Of a DNA stretch of 64,000 bases, positions 18,535 to 28,240 are shown piece by piece. The notes under the pieces are model-generated. The model saw nothing but the letters and a program-made list of their open reading frames with translations, had not been told where the DNA came from and searched no databases. The translations under genes were made by a program, and so were the position numbers. Origin of the DNA: Frigidibacter sp. ROC022 (lineage in GTDB: Bacteria > Pseudomonadota > Alphaproteobacteria > Rhodobacterales > Rhodobacteraceae). The stretch lies in contig NZ_JANQDU010000002.1 in NCBI RefSeq assembly GCF_024723735.1, forward strand, positions 759,001-823,000, read 5' to 3'. Every line of letters starts with the position of its first letter. Positions within the stretch are counted from its first letter, which is position 1.

Positions 18535-19857
18535 ATGGCTGGTATCCCGCACGACCACTACGAGCCCAAGTCTGGCTTCGAGAAATGGCTGCACAACCGC
18601 TTGCCGGTAGTGTCGCTGCTCTATGACACGCTGATGATCCCGACCCCCCGGAACCTGAACTGGTGGTGGATCTGGGGCATCGTCCTGGCCTTCTGCCTGG
18701 TGCTGCAGATCGCCACCGGCATCGTGCTGGCCATGCATTACACGCCGCATGTCGATCTGGCCTTCGCCTCGGTCGAGCACATCATGCGCGACGTGAACGG
18801 CGGCTACATGCTGCGCTACATGCATGCCAACGGCGCCACGCTGTTCTTCCTGGCGGTCTATATCCATATCTTCCGCGGCCTGTTCTACGGCTCCTACAAG
18901 AGCCCGCGTGAAGTCACCTGGATCGTCGGCATGCTGATCTACCTGGCGATGATGGCGACCGGCTTCCTCGGCTACGTCCTGCCCTGGGGCCAGATGTCCT
19001 TCTGGGGTGCCACCGTCATCACCGGCCTGTTCGGCGCGATTCCCTTCATCGGGCCCGACCTGCAGACCTGGCTGCTCGGCGGCCCGGCGGTGGACAACGC
19101 CACGCTGAACCGCTTCTTCTCGCTGCACTACCTGCTGCCCTTCGTGATCGCGGCGCTGGTCGTGGTCCATATCTGGGCCTTCCACACCACCGGCAACAAC
19201 AACCCGACGGGTGTCGAGGTGCGGCGCGGCTCCAAGGCCGAGGCCGAGAAGGACACGCTGCCCTTCTGGCCCTATTTCGTGATCAAGGACCTCGTCGGCC
19301 TGGCGATCGTCCTGACGGTCTTCTTCGCCGTCGTCACCTACATGCCGAACTACTTCGGCGAGCCCGACAACTATATCGAGGCGAACCCGCTGAAGACCCC
19401 GACGCATATCGTGCCGGAATGGTATTACCTGCCGTTCTACGCGATCCTGCGGGCCTTCACCTCGGATGTCTGGGTGGTGCAGATCGCCGGCGTCCTGACC
19501 GGCGGCATCATCGACGCCAAGTTCTTCGGCGTGCTGGCGATGTTCGGTTCGATCTTCGTCATGGCGCTGGTGCCCTGGCTCGACACCTCCTCGGTCCGCT
19601 CGGGCCGCTACCGGCCGATGTTCCGCTGGTGGTTCTACCTGCTGGTGATCGACTTCGTGGTGCTGATGTGGTGCGGCTCGCAGCCTGCCGAACCGCCCTA
19701 TTCGACCATCTCCCTGATCGGGGCCGCCTACTGGTTCGCGTATTTCCTGGTCATCCTGCCGATCCTCGGCGTGATCGAGAAACCGCAGACCCCGCCGGCG
19801 ACGATCGAGGACGACTTCAACGCGCATTACGGCGCCGGCGAAACCCCGGCCGAGTGA
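18535..19857 (+). CDS. petB: Cytochrome b of the bc1 complex
   Basis: A 440-residue integral membrane protein with eight expected helices. Visible signatures include the haem-ligand pairs ([29 protein letters not shown]; later [21 protein letters not shown]), the Qo-site segment [18 protein letters not shown], and [13 protein letters not shown]. It oxidises ubiquinol and passes electrons through haems bL and bH. 12 nt after petA. Confidence 0.98.
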   Translation: MAGIPHDHYEPKSGFEKWLHNRLPVVSLLYDTLMIPTPRNLNWWWIWGIVLAFCLVLQIATGIVLAMHYTPHVDLAFASVEHIMRDVNGGYMLRYMHANGATLFFLAVYIHIFRGLFYGSYKSPREVTWIVGMLIYLAMMATGFLGYVLPWGQMSFWGATVITGLFGAIPFIGPDLQTWLLGGPAVDNATLNRFFSLHYLLPFVIAALVVVHIWAFHTTGNNNPTGVEVRRGSKAEAEKDTLPFWPYFVIKDLVGLAIVLTVFFAVVTYMPNYFGEPDNYIEANPLKTPTHIVPEWYYLPFYAILRAFTSDVWVVQIAGVLTGGIIDAKFFGVLAMFGSIFVMALVPWLDTSSVRSGRYRPMFRWWFYLLVIDFVVLMWCGSQPAEPPYSTISLIGAAYWFAYFLVILPILGVIEKPQTPPATIEDDFNAHYGAGETPAE

Positions 19858-19867
19858 GAAAGGTATC

Positions 19868-20662
19868 ATGATGCGGAAATTCGCAATCACACTCGCCTCG
19901 GCCCTGATGCTCGCCACGCCTTCGGTGGCGTCCGAGACCGGGCATATCGAGGATGTGGCCTTCCCCTGGGAAGGACCGTTCGGAAGCTTCGACCAGTTTC
20001 AGCTGCAACGCGGCCTGCAGGTCTTTACCGAGGTTTGCTCGGCCTGCCACGGCCTGCGCTACGTGCCGTTCCGGGAACTGGGCGACGAAGGCGGCGTCGG
20101 CCTGCCGGTGGAACAGGTTCGCGCCTATGCCGCGCAGTTCGACATCTACGATCCCGAGCTGGACGACACCCGCCCGGGCATCCCGTCGGACCACTTCCCG
20201 ACCTCGGCGCTCGACAACGCCCCGGACCTCAGCCTGATGGCCAAGGCGCGCAAGGGCTTCTCCGGCCCCTACGGGCTGGGCATCAACCAGTTCCTGCGCG
20301 GGATCGGCGGGCCGGAATACATCGTCGCCATTCTGACCAGCTATACCGGCGAAGAGAAGGAAGAGGCGGGCACCACGCTTTACGGGAACTCGGCCTTCCC
20401 GGGCGGCTGGATCGCGATGCCGCCGCCGCTGGAAGACGGTCTCGTGACCTACGACCCCGAACATGCGAACGACCTGCATCACGAAGCGATGGACGTCGCC
20501 GCCTTCCTGACCTGGGCCTCGGAGCCCAAGATGATGGCCCGCAAGCATGTCGGTTTTGTCGGGGTCGGCTTCCTGATCATCCTCTCGGCGCTGCTCTACC
20601 TGACCAACAAGCGGATCTGGGCACCCTACAAGGGCCGCAAGATCACCGCCAAGAAGGCCTGA
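19868..20662 (+). CDS. petC: Cytochrome c1
   Basis: A 264-residue haem-c protein: signal peptide ending PSVAS-ET, haem motif [16 protein letters not shown] (CxxCH), a Met ligand candidate in the C-terminal half ([13 protein letters not shown]) and a C-terminal membrane anchor ([18 protein letters not shown]) before a basic tail. Two adjacent ATGs (19868 and 19871) are possible starts. It completes petABC and is followed at once by a strong terminator. Confidence 0.98.
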   Translation: MMRKFAITLASALMLATPSVASETGHIEDVAFPWEGPFGSFDQFQLQRGLQVFTEVCSACHGLRYVPFRELGDEGGVGLPVEQVRAYAAQFDIYDPELDDTRPGIPSDHFPTSALDNAPDLSLMAKARKGFSGPYGLGINQFLRGIGGPEYIVAILTSYTGEEKEEAGTTLYGNSAFPGGWIAMPPPLEDGLVTYDPEHANDLHHEAMDVAAFLTWASEPKMMARKHVGFVGVGFLIILSALLYLTNKRIWAPYKGRKITAKKA

Positions 20663-20694
20663 GACCCAGGCAAGGATCGCAACGAACGATGATG

Positions 20695-20719
20695 AACGCG
20701 CCCCTTGGGGCGCGTTTTT
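20695..20719 (+). terminator. Intrinsic terminator of petABC
   Basis: AACGCGCCCC-TT-GGGGCGCGTT followed by T's: a 10-bp stem with a tight loop and U-run, 32 nt after the petC stop. It also argues that the next gene starts downstream of it. Confidence 0.9.
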
Positions 20720-20787
20720 CGTTGCTGGCCTTGCTGATGACAGGATGTCTCGCCAGGGATCGGTCCGTCTTGCCGAACTGCCAGGCC

Positions 20788-21207
20788 ATGTTCCCGACCC
20801 GGATGCTCTTGTTCCTGATCTATCTGCTGGCGATCAACGCCGCTGCCTATGTCGCCTTCCACCACGACAAGCGATGCGCCGTCGCGGGGGATTGGCGGAT
20901 TCGCGAGTCCACCTTGCTCTGGCTGGCTTTTCTGGGTGGCGGCGTGGCGGCGAAACTTGCGCAGCACAGGTTCCGCCACAAGACCCGCAAGCAACCCTTT
21001 GCCCGGCTGTTGAATGTCATGCTGCTGGCGAACCTGCTCGCCATTCCCGCCATGGCCGTCACCCTGGCGCAGTTACCGCCCGGCGGCGCTCCTGCCTTCC
21101 TGTCCGCAGGGCCGGGCCCCGAGAGCCCGGCCACGCGCTCCCGAAGGCCGCACCGCTTCGGCTCGGGAGCCGGCGGCGAAGCCCGGGGCGGCACTGCCCG
21201 GAACTGA
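20788..21207 (+). CDS. DUF1294 family small membrane protein
   Basis: About 139 residues. The core LLFLIYLLAINAAAYVAFHHDKRCA...RIRESTLLWLAFLGGGVAA...FRHKTRKQPF matches DUF1294, an uncharacterised family with two or three membrane segments. The start is uncertain: ATG 20788 and 20803 are both reasonable; the frame is open further back but runs through the petC terminator. The last 40 residues (Pro/Gly/Arg-rich) extend past the family core and may be poorly conserved. Converges on ilvE with 8 nt between stops. Confidence 0.7.
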   Translation: MFPTRMLLFLIYLLAINAAAYVAFHHDKRCAVAGDWRIRESTLLWLAFLGGGVAAKLAQHRFRHKTRKQPFARLLNVMLLANLLAIPAMAVTLAQLPPGGAPAFLSAGPGPESPATRSRRPHRFGSGAGGEARGGTARN

Positions 21208-21215
21208 CTCCGGGG

Positions 21216-22085
21216 TCAGGCCCGGACCAGTTTCTCGTAGGCCGTCGAGATGTCCTTGACCATCTGGCCGACCTCGAAGCTGTAGTCGCCGATCTGCCCG
21301 ACCGGAGTCACCTCCGCCGCCGTCCCGGTCAGCCAGCATTGCTGAAAGCCTTCCAGCTCTTCCGGCAAGATGTGGCGTTCGTGGACCTTGACCTGCTGTT
21401 CCCTCAGCATCTCCAGCACCGTCTGCCGGGTCAGCCCGTTCAGGAAGCAGTCCGGCAGCGGCGTATGCACCTCGCCATCCTTGACGAAGAAGATGTTCGC
21501 CCCGGTCGCCTCGGCGACATAGCCGCGATAGTCGAACATCATCGCGTCCGAACAGCCCTTGGCCTCGGCCGCGTGCTTGGACATCGTGCAGATCATGTAG
21601 AGCCCGGCCGCCTTGGCATGGCAGGGGATGGTCTCGGGCGAGGGGCGCTTCCACTTGGAAATGTCCAGCTTCGCGCCCTTGAACTTGGCGTCGCCGTAGT
21701 AGTTGCCCCATTCCCAGCCGGCGACCGCCAGCCGCACCGGGTTGCGCTTGGCCGAGACGCCCATGTCGGGCCCGGCACCGCGCCAGGCGATCGCGCGCAC
21801 ATAGGCATCGGTCCAGCCGTTCGCCTTCAGCATCTCGTATTTGGCCGCCTCGATCTCGTCCACCGTGTAGGGGATCTCGAAATCCAGCATCGAGGCCGAA
21901 CTCCGCAGCCGTTCCGAATGCTCGCGGCCCCGGAAGATCTTGCCGTTGTAACAGCGTTCGCCCTCGAACACGGACGAGGCATAATGCAGCGCATGGGTCA
22001 GCAGGTGCACATTGGCGTCGCGCCAATCGACCAGTTTTCCGTCCATCCAGATCTTGCCGTCCCGATCATCATATGCCCCGGTCAT
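21216..22085 (-). CDS. ilvE: Branched-chain amino acid aminotransferase
   Basis: A 289-residue class IV PLP aminotransferase for the last step of Val, Leu and Ile synthesis. Visible: HALHYASSVFEGERCY, the probable Schiff-base Lys in PCHAKAAGLY, and the phosphate-binding YVAEATGANIFFVKDG. Start ATG 22085 with AAGGAG 7 nt upstream; upstream in-frame ATGs lack such a site. It is divergent from petP, and the shared 183-nt region holds paired 9-bp repeats, so the two genes may be co-regulated. Confidence 0.95.
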   Translation of the reverse strand: MTGAYDDRDGKIWMDGKLVDWRDANVHLLTHALHYASSVFEGERCYNGKIFRGREHSERLRSSASMLDFEIPYTVDEIEAAKYEMLKANGWTDAYVRAIAWRGAGPDMGVSAKRNPVRLAVAGWEWGNYYGDAKFKGAKLDISKWKRPSPETIPCHAKAAGLYMICTMSKHAAEAKGCSDAMMFDYRGYVAEATGANIFFVKDGEVHTPLPDCFLNGLTRQTVLEMLREQQVKVHERHILPEELEGFQQCWLTGTAAEVTPVGQIGDYSFEVGQMVKDISTAYEKLVRA

Positions 22086-22127
22086 TGCTGTCTCCTTCAT
22101 CGTCCGGCCATTGCCGCTTTGCATAAG

Positions 22128-22168
22128 TTGCGCCAACTAGGTCCGCATCGGACATAATATTGCGCCAA
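22128..22168. promoter_or_regulatory. Tandem TTGCGCCAA operator-like repeats
   Basis: TTGCGCCAA occurs at 22128-22136 and again at 22160-22168, exactly 32 bp apart (about three helical turns). Each unit has TTG...CAA dyad ends. They lie between ilvE and petP, nearer ilvE, on the same face of the helix. PetP (MarR type) or PetR (OmpR type), encoded next door, are the obvious candidate binders. Confidence 0.4.
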
Positions 22169-22194
22169 ATCTGCGGATCACTACCGATTCGGGC

Positions 22195-22223
22195 TTGGAA
22201 AGTCAACAAGGCTGACTTAAAAT
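22195..22223 (+). promoter_or_regulatory. Promoter of petP-petR
   Basis: TTGGAA (22195-22200), a 17-nt spacer and TAAAAT (22218-22223) form a good sigma-70 promoter about 40 nt upstream of the petP start. Confidence 0.6.
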
Positions 22224-22268
22224 GAGGCACAAGAAATATCACGATCCACCAACCAGAATCGGAATGCC

Positions 22269-22778
22269 ATGGCCGACGCGGGAGGAACCGGAACCACGGG
22301 CGACAGCCTGCTGTTCCTGACGGACGAACAGCTTCGCAAGGGGATCGAGGCGATGTTCTTCGCCTATCGTGGCTTTACCGCTGACCCCGACCGAATCCTG
22401 GAAGACTATGCCTATGGCCGCGCCCACCACCGGGCGCTGCATTTCATCAACCGCTCGCCCGGCACCACCGTGACCAACCTGCTGGCGATCCTCGGCGTCA
22501 CCAAACAGTCCCTGAACCGGGTCCTGCGCAGCCTGATCGAAGACGGGCTGGTCGAAAGCAGCGTCGGTCGCAACGACAAGCGCGAGCGGCATCTGTCGCT
22601 GACCCCGCGCGGGCTGGAACTGGAGAAGAAGCTCTCCGACGCCCAGACCGCCCGGATGCGCGCCGCCTATCGCGCCGCCGGACCCGAGGCTGTGGCCGGC
22701 TTCCGCCAGGTGCTCGAGGCGATGATGGACCCGGATCAGCGCCGCCACTTCAACCTGCTCAAGGATCAGCCGGGGTGA
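22269..22778 (+). CDS. petP: MarR-family regulator, PetP-like
   Basis: A 169-residue winged-helix regulator of the MarR family (NLLAILGVTKQSLNRVLRSL recognition region, wing NDKRERHLSLTPRG). In Rhodobacter capsulatus petP and petR form an operon next to petABC and affect bc1 expression. The same pair lies here about 1.6 kb past petC, and the 4-nt overlap with the next gene supports the assignment. The name rests on synteny and family, not on alignment. ATG 22269. Confidence 0.8.
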   Translation: MADAGGTGTTGDSLLFLTDEQLRKGIEAMFFAYRGFTADPDRILEDYAYGRAHHRALHFINRSPGTTVTNLLAILGVTKQSLNRVLRSLIEDGLVESSVGRNDKRERHLSLTPRGLELEKKLSDAQTARMRAAYRAAGPEAVAGFRQVLEAMMDPDQRRHFNLLKDQPG

Positions 22779-23485
22779 CGGTCCAGCCTGATACCCACCT
22801 GCTGGTCGTCGATGACGACGCGCGGATCCGGGGGCTGCTGCAGAAATTCCTGATCCGCCACGGCTTCTGCGTCACCGTCGCCCGCGATGCCGCCCAGGCC
22901 CGGCGTCTGCTGGCAGGGCTGGAGTTCGATCTGATCGTGCTCGACGTGATGATGCCGGGCGAGGATGGCATCTCGCTGGCCGGCGACCTGCGGCCCCGGA
23001 TCAATACCCCCATCCTGATGCTCACCGCCCGTGGCGAGACCGACGACCGGATCGCCGGGTTCGAGGCCGGGGCCGACGACTATCTGCCGAAACCCTTCGA
23101 GCCGAAGGAACTGCTGCTGCGGATCAACGCCATCCTGCGAAGGATGCCGCCCTCGGCCTCTTCCGAAGAAACGCCGAAACTGCTGACCCTCGGCCCGGTG
23201 CGCTATGATCTCGACCGCGGAGAGATGTGGCGCGGCGAGACGCTGATCCGTCTTACCGCGACCGAATCGCAGCTGATGCGAATCTTCTCCTCGCGCCCGG
23301 GTCAGCCTGTCTCGCGCCAGGAACTGGTTGATGACCTCGGTCGGGGCGGTGCCGAGGGCGGGGCCCAGGAACGCGCGGTGGACGTGCAGATCACCCGCCT
23401 GCGCCGCAAGATCGAGACCGATCCGAAACAGCCCCGCTACCTGCAGACCGTGCGTGGCGCCGGCTACATGCTGGCGCCTGACTAG
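22775..23485 (+). CDS. petR: OmpR-family response regulator, PetR-like
   Basis: A 236-residue response regulator: receiver domain (VVDDDARI acidic pocket, phospho-acceptor Asp57 in LDVMMP, Lys in DYLPKPFEP) and an OmpR-type winged-helix domain (about 130-235, ending TVRGAGYMLAP). No histidine kinase is adjacent; in Rhodobacter, PetR is likewise unusual in being paired with PetP rather than a kinase. GTG start 22775 overlaps the petP stop (GTGA). Its TAG stop interlocks with the stop of the convergent gene. Confidence 0.85.
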   Translation: MTVQPDTHLLVVDDDARIRGLLQKFLIRHGFCVTVARDAAQARRLLAGLEFDLIVLDVMMPGEDGISLAGDLRPRINTPILMLTARGETDDRIAGFEAGADDYLPKPFEPKELLLRINAILRRMPPSASSEETPKLLTLGPVRYDLDRGEMWRGETLIRLTATESQLMRIFSSRPGQPVSRQELVDDLGRGGAEGGAQERAVDVQITRLRRKIETDPKQPRYLQTVRGAGYMLAPD

Positions 23486-24009
23486 TCACAGCCCGGCGGC
23501 GGCATCGCGACATCATCGTGCCAGTCGGTCACCGGCATCGGCGCCAGGCTGGTCCGTACCTCGCGCCGGCCGCTCTTCACGTCCAGAATTCCCTTGCCGG
23601 TCAGAAGGTTCAGGTCGCAGCTCCCGCCGGCATCGAGATCCAGCGTGTCGTACCAGGCATAAGTCACCCCGGCGACCATATAGGCGTTCCTGCGATAGGC
23701 GATGGTCAGGGTCAGGTGCCAGCGGTTGCGCCCGATCGCCTCGTTCATCGAGGTCAGCCGCACCGAGCCGTTGGCCGCCACATCCAGTTCCGGCTGCTGC
23801 CCGATCCCGCCCATCCAGGCGACGTCCTCGGCTATGACGACCCCGCCGCCGGTATTCTCGATCACCAGATCGACGCTCCCGTCGCTGTCGATCAGCGAGA
23901 AACGTTCCACCTTCCCGTCCCCGTTCAGGTCCGATGACACCATCGGTCCGATCGGCCCGGCCCAGGCCGGACCGGCCAGCAGTCCCGCGGCGATGAGTGC
24001 TTTGAACAT
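23482..24009 (-). CDS. Secreted hypothetical protein with EF-hand-like loop
   Basis: A 175-residue protein with a signal peptide (MFKALIAAGLLAGPAWA-G). Right after cleavage comes SSDLNGDGKVERFSLIDSDG, which looks like a calcium-binding DxNxDG loop, followed by beta-rich sequence and two cysteines in the C-terminal half (SCDLN and the C-terminal GCD), possibly a disulfide. I do not recognise the family. ATG 24009 has GGAGG 5-6 nt upstream. Its stop lies inside the CTAG shared with petR. Confidence 0.7.
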   Translation of the reverse strand: MFKALIAAGLLAGPAWAGPIGPMVSSDLNGDGKVERFSLIDSDGSVDLVIENTGGGVVIAEDVAWMGGIGQQPELDVAANGSVRLTSMNEAIGRNRWHLTLTIAYRRNAYMVAGVTYAWYDTLDLDAGGSCDLNLLTGKGILDVKSGRREVRTSLAPMPVTDWHDDVAMPPPGCD

Positions 24010-24207
24010 TGTGGCCTCCCTTGGCTGCACCCAGCCTTGTCCGCTCGCGGCCCGCTTGGCAAGCCGCGCCGGAGCCGCTACCCAAGTTCCACCGACTCGC
24101 GACCGGTCGGATCCTCATACGGGAGACGCCGCGATGCAGGCCATCGACATGCCCATCCTGTCAGCCGGCACCCCGGCACCCGGCGCGGCCGGGCAGGGCA
24201 GGGCAGC

Positions 24208-25134
24208 ATGACCACCACCTGGTACAGCCACGAGGATTGCCACCAGCACCTGATGCCCGAGGGCCACCCCGAACGCGTGGCCCGGCTCGAGGCCGTGACC
24301 GCCGGGCTGGCGCCTCTGGAGCTTTCCCGCATCCCGGCCCCGCTGGCGGCCGAGTCCGAAATCCTGCGCTGCCACCCGCAACGCTATCTCGACCGGATCA
24401 GGGCCAGCATCCCGAAGCAGGGTCTGGCCGCGCTCGACGGTGACACTTTCCTCTCGCCCGGATCGCTGACCGCGGCCCTGCGCGCCATCGGCGGCTGCAA
24501 TGCGGCCGTGGATGCGGTTCTGTCGGGGCGGGCGCTCAATGCCTTCTCGGGCTGTCGCCCCCCCGGCCACCATGCCGAAGCCGAAACCCCGATGGGCTTC
24601 TGCCTGTTCGGCACCGCCGCCATCGCGGCGAAATACGCGCTGGATCACCACGGGCTCGAACGTGTCGCGATTGTCGATTTCGACGTCCACCACGGCAACG
24701 GCACCCAGGCGTTGCTCTGGGACGAACCGCGCGTCCTGTTCTGTTCCTCGCATCAGATGCCGCTGTTTCCCGGCACCGGCGCTGCCTCGGAAACCGGCGC
24801 CCACGGGCAGATCGTCAACGCGCCCCTGTCTCCGGGCAGCGACGGAGAGGCGATGCGGAAGGTCTATGAACGCGAGATTCTGCCTGCCGTGGACGGTTTC
24901 GCGCCCGAGCTGATCCTGATCTCGGCCGGCTTCGACGCACATGAGGCCGACCCGCTGGCGAATCTCGACTGGATCGAGGACGATTTCGCCTGGATCACCG
25001 AGGCCCTGGCGGGTCTTGCCGATATCCACTGCGGCGGGCGCATGGTCTCGACTTTGGAGGGCGGCTATGATCTTCCTGCCCTCGCCGCCAGCGTCGCGGC
25101 ACATGTGGGCGTGATGAAGGAGCGGGGCGCATGA
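24208..25134 (+). CDS. Histone-deacetylase-like amidohydrolase
   Basis: A 308-residue zinc amidohydrolase of the class II HDAC/acetylpolyamine group. Visible: RPPGHHAEAETPMGFC with the catalytic His pair, zinc ligands in VDFDVHHGNGTQ, and the later Asp in ISAGFDAHEADPL. Bacterial members deacylate small amides such as acetylpolyamines or protein lysines; the substrate here is unknown. ATG 24208 was chosen because it gives the usual TTWYSHEDC-like opening; the open frame upstream is not conserved-looking. It overlaps xseB by ATGA, a common alphaproteobacterial order. Confidence 0.9.
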   Translation: MTTTWYSHEDCHQHLMPEGHPERVARLEAVTAGLAPLELSRIPAPLAAESEILRCHPQRYLDRIRASIPKQGLAALDGDTFLSPGSLTAALRAIGGCNAAVDAVLSGRALNAFSGCRPPGHHAEAETPMGFCLFGTAAIAAKYALDHHGLERVAIVDFDVHHGNGTQALLWDEPRVLFCSSHQMPLFPGTGAASETGAHGQIVNAPLSPGSDGEAMRKVYEREILPAVDGFAPELILISAGFDAHEADPLANLDWIEDDFAWITEALAGLADIHCGGRMVSTLEGGYDLPALAASVAAHVGVMKERGA

Positions 25135-25367
25135 CCGAAACCGCAGACATGAGTTTTGAACAGGCCATGGCCGAACTGGAAAAGGTTGTCGGCCAGCTGG
25201 ACAAGGGCGACGTGCCGCTGGAAGAGTCGATCCGGCTCTACCAGCGCGGGGCCGAGCTGAAGGCGCATTGCGAAGCCAAGCTCGAAGCAGCCCAGGAAAA
25301 GGTCGCGGCCCTGATGACCGATGCCGAGGGCAACCCGACCGGCACCAAAGCGGTCGAAGGCCTGTAA
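25131..25367 (+). CDS. xseB: Exodeoxyribonuclease VII small subunit
   Basis: A 78-residue helical protein with the XseB pattern (SFEQAMAELEKVVGQLDKGD, PLEESIRLYQRGAEL, CEAKLEAAQEKV). It binds the catalytic XseA subunit to degrade single-stranded DNA; xseA is not in the window. Coupled to the deacetylase upstream by ATGA and directly abutting ispA. Confidence 0.95.
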   Translation: MTETADMSFEQAMAELEKVVGQLDKGDVPLEESIRLYQRGAELKAHCEAKLEAAQEKVAALMTDAEGNPTGTKAVEGL

Positions 25368-26237
25368 ATGTTCCAAACCCGGCTGGACGAGACGGCGGCG
25401 CTGGTCGGCGCGCGTCTGGAAGCCGTCTTGCTGCCGCTCGGCGATCTGCCGGTCGTGCAGGCGATGCGCTATGCGGTCGCAGGCGGCAAGCGGATGCGCG
25501 CCTTCCTGGTGCTGGAAAGCGCCCGGCTGCACGGGCTCGCGCCGGACCGGGCCATGCAGGCGGCGGCGGCGGTCGAGGCGATGCACGCCTATTCGCTGGT
25601 GCATGACGATCTGCCCTGCATGGATGACGACGCGCTGCGGCGGGGTCAGCCCACGGTGCATGTGAAATGGGACGAGGCGACGGCGGTGCTGGCCGGCGAC
25701 GGCCTTCAGGCGCTGTCCTACGAACTGCTTTCCGATCCCGCCTGCCATCCCGATCCCGCCGTGCGTCTGGCGCTGATTCAGGGTCTGGCAAAGGCTTCCG
25801 GCGCCTCGGGCATGGTCCGTGGCCAGGCCCAGGACATTGCCGCCGAAACCGCCGCAACGCCCCTGACCCTGCCCGAGATCACCGAGTTGCAGGCCAACAA
25901 GACCGGCGCCCTGATCCGCTGGTCGGCCTGCGCAGGGGCGGTCATGGCCGGCGCCGACCCGGGTCCGCTGGCGGCCTATTCCGATGCGCTCGGCCTCGCC
26001 TTCCAGATCGCCGACGACCTGCTCGACGCCACCGGCGACATCGCCAAGACCGGCAAGGCGGTCGGCAAGGACGCGGCGGCGGGCAAGGCGACCTTCGTAT
26101 CGCTGCTTGGCCTTGACGGTGCCCGGACCCGTGCCGAAACTCTGGTGCAGACCGCCGAGTCCGCCCTTGCGCCCTATGGCAAAAAGGCGGAACCCTTGCG
26201 ACAGGCCGCCCGCTTCGTTATCTCGCGCGAGACCTGA
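25368..26237 (+). CDS. ispA: Farnesyl/geranyl diphosphate synthase
   Basis: A 289-residue trans-isoprenyl diphosphate synthase. The first Asp-rich motif is [10 protein letters not shown] and the second is [22 protein letters not shown] precedes them. The residues before the first motif (YSLVHDDLP) suit a C15 product. The ATG follows the xseB stop with no gap. Together with dxs downstream it supplies and joins C5 units for quinones and other isoprenoids. Confidence 0.95.
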   Translation: MFQTRLDETAALVGARLEAVLLPLGDLPVVQAMRYAVAGGKRMRAFLVLESARLHGLAPDRAMQAAAAVEAMHAYSLVHDDLPCMDDDALRRGQPTVHVKWDEATAVLAGDGLQALSYELLSDPACHPDPAVRLALIQGLAKASGASGMVRGQAQDIAAETAATPLTLPEITELQANKTGALIRWSACAGAVMAGADPGPLAAYSDALGLAFQIADDLLDATGDIAKTGKAVGKDAAAGKATFVSLLGLDGARTRAETLVQTAESALAPYGKKAEPLRQAARFVISRET

Positions 26238-26262
26238 TCCAGCCCCGGAGGGCGCCCGCATC

Positions 26263-28203
26263 ATGCCCGACCAGCCAGCCAATCGTCCCGCAACCCCGCT
26301 TCTGGACCGCATCCACACGCCGTCCGACCTGAAGGTTCTGTCGGATGCCGAACTGCGCCGCCTGGCCGGCGAACTGCGGGCCGAAACGATCTCGGCGGTA
26401 TCGGAAACCGGCGGCCATCTGGGCGCCGGCCTGGGCGTCGTCGAACTGACCGTGGCCCTGCACGCGGTCTTCGACACCCCGCGCGACCGGCTGATCTGGG
26501 ACGTCTCGCATCAGTGCTACCCGCACAAGATCCTCACCGGCCGCCGCGACCGTATCCGCACACTGCGGCAGAAGGGCGGTCTCTCGGGCTTCACCAAGCG
26601 TTCCGAGTCACCCTACGACCCCTTCGGCGCCGCCCACAGCTCCACCTCGATCTCGGCCGCCCTCGGTTTTGCCGTGGCCCGCGATCTCGGCGCCGCGCCC
26701 GATCCGGCCCTGGGCGATGCCATCGCGGTGATCGGCGACGGCGCGATGTCGGCCGGCATGGCCTTCGAGGCGATGAACAACGCCGGCCATCTCGACAAGC
26801 GGCTCTTCGTCGTGCTCAACGACAACGAGATGTCCATCGCGCCCCCGGTCGGCGCTCTCTCGGCGCATCTCTCGCGGCTCTATTCCGGCGCCCCGTTCCA
26901 GGAGCTGAAGGCCGCCGCCAAGGGCGCCGTCTCGCTGCTGCCGGAACCCTTCCAGGAAGGCGCCCGCCGCGCCAAGGAGGTGCTCAAGGGCATCGCCGTC
27001 GGCGGCACCCTCTTCGAAAGCCTCGGCTTTTCCTACATCGGCCCGATCGACGGCCATGACCTCGACCAGCTGCTGCCGGTCCTGCGCACCGTCAAGGCGC
27101 GGGCCACCGGGCCGGTGCTGATCCATGTCATCACCAGGAAGGGCAAGGGCTATGCCCCGGCCGAAGCCGCCCGGGACAAGGGCCATGCCACCGGCAAGTT
27201 CGATGTCCTCACCGGCGCCCAGAAGAAGGCCCAGTCGAACGCGCCCAGCTATACCCGCGTCTTCTCGGATGCGCTGATCGCCCAGGCCGAGACGGACCCC
27301 CGCATCGTCGCCATCACCGCCGCCATGCCCGACGGCACCGGGCTCGACCGGTTCCACGACCGCTTCCCGACCCGCTGCTTCGATGTCGGCATTGCCGAGC
27401 AGCACGCCGTCACCTTCTCGGCCGGACTGGCGGCGGCGGGAATGCGGCCCTTCTGCGCGCTCTATTCGACCTTCCTGCAACGCGGCTACGACCAGGTGGT
27501 GCACGACGTGGCGATCCAGCGCCTGCCGGTCCGCTTCGCCATCGACCGCGCCGGTCTGGTCGGCGCCGACGGGGCGACCCATGCCGGCGCCTATGACATC
27601 GCCTTTCTCTCCAACCTGCCCGGTTTCGTCGTCATGGCGGCGGCGGATGAATCCGAGCTGGTCCATATGGTCGCCACCGCGGTGCAGCACGACTCGGGGC
27701 CGATCGCCTTCCGCTACCCGCGCGGCGAAGGCGTCGGGGTGGACATGCCCGAGGTCGGCGTGCCGCTGGAAATCGGCAAGGGCCGGATCGTCCGCGCCGG
27801 CGGGCGGGTCGCGCTCCTGTCCTTCGGCACCAGGCTGGCCGAGGTCGAAAAGGCCGCCGAAAGCCTCTCTAACAAGGGGATTTCGCCCACCATCGCGGAT
27901 GCCCGCTTTGCCAAGCCGCTGGACCGCGCGCTGATCCTGCAGCTTGCCGCCGAGCATGAGGTGCTGATCACCATCGAAGAGGGCGCCATCGGCGGCTTCG
28001 GCAGCCAGGTCGCGCAACTCCTGGCCGAAGAGGGGATCTTCGACAACGGCTTGAAATTCCGCTCCATGGTCCTGCCCGACATCTTCATCGACCAGGCCAC
28101 GCCCGAAGACATGTATGCCACCGCCGGGCTGAACGCCGCCCAGATCGAGACCAAGGTGCTCGACACGCTCGGCATCGTCGGCATCGCCTCGCGCCGGGCG
28201 TGA
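26263..28203 (+). CDS. dxs: 1-deoxy-D-xylulose-5-phosphate synthase
   Basis: A 646-residue thiamine-diphosphate enzyme that condenses pyruvate and glyceraldehyde-3-phosphate, the first step of the MEP pathway. Thiamine-binding [18 protein letters not shown]...[12 protein letters not shown] is intact, as are the transketolase-type pyrimidine domain ([17 protein letters not shown]) and the C-terminal domain. Start ATG 26263 with GGAGG upstream. An internal segment (27865-27884) matches the dispersed motif described in the findings. Confidence 0.97.
   Translation: MPDQPANRPATPLLDRIHTPSDLKVLSDAELRRLAGELRAETISAVSETGGHLGAGLGVVELTVALHAVFDTPRDRLIWDVSHQCYPHKILTGRRDRIRTLRQKGGLSGFTKRSESPYDPFGAAHSSTSISAALGFAVARDLGAAPDPALGDAIAVIGDGAMSAGMAFEAMNNAGHLDKRLFVVLNDNEMSIAPPVGALSAHLSRLYSGAPFQELKAAAKGAVSLLPEPFQEGARRAKEVLKGIAVGGTLFESLGFSYIGPIDGHDLDQLLPVLRTVKARATGPVLIHVITRKGKGYAPAEAARDKGHATGKFDVLTGAQKKAQSNAPSYTRVFSDALIAQAETDPRIVAITAAMPDGTGLDRFHDRFPTRCFDVGIAEQHAVTFSAGLAAAGMRPFCALYSTFLQRGYDQVVHDVAIQRLPVRFAIDRAGLVGADGATHAGAYDIAFLSNLPGFVVMAAADESELVHMVATAVQHDSGPIAFRYPRGEGVGVDMPEVGVPLEIGKGRIVRAGGRVALLSFGTRLAEVEKAAESLSNKGISPTIADARFAKPLDRALILQLAAEHEVLITIEEGAIGGFGSQVAQLLAEEGIFDNGLKFRSMVLPDIFIDQATPEDMYATAGLNAAQIETKVLDTLGIVGIASRRA
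27865..27884 (+). repeat. Dispersed motif copy inside dxs
   Basis: CTCTCTAACAAGGGGATTTC matches GTGTCTNACAAGGGNNTTTC at all but two fixed positions, using a rare TCT serine codon in dxs. Confidence 0.35.
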
Positions 28204-28240
28204 GCGGGGCGGCGCAAGCGCCGCCTGCACCGCGCTCCGG

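Noticed and set aside
17827-19917. A 696-codon minus-strand frame opposite petA and petB
   Set aside because: Antisense shadow of two certain genes; His/Asp/Gln-rich, low-complexity.
20736-20790. Lipoprotein-like LLMTGC start for the DUF1294 gene
   Set aside because: The frame there begins inside the petC terminator and the family normally starts at the following hydrophobic segment; the lipobox is probably accidental.
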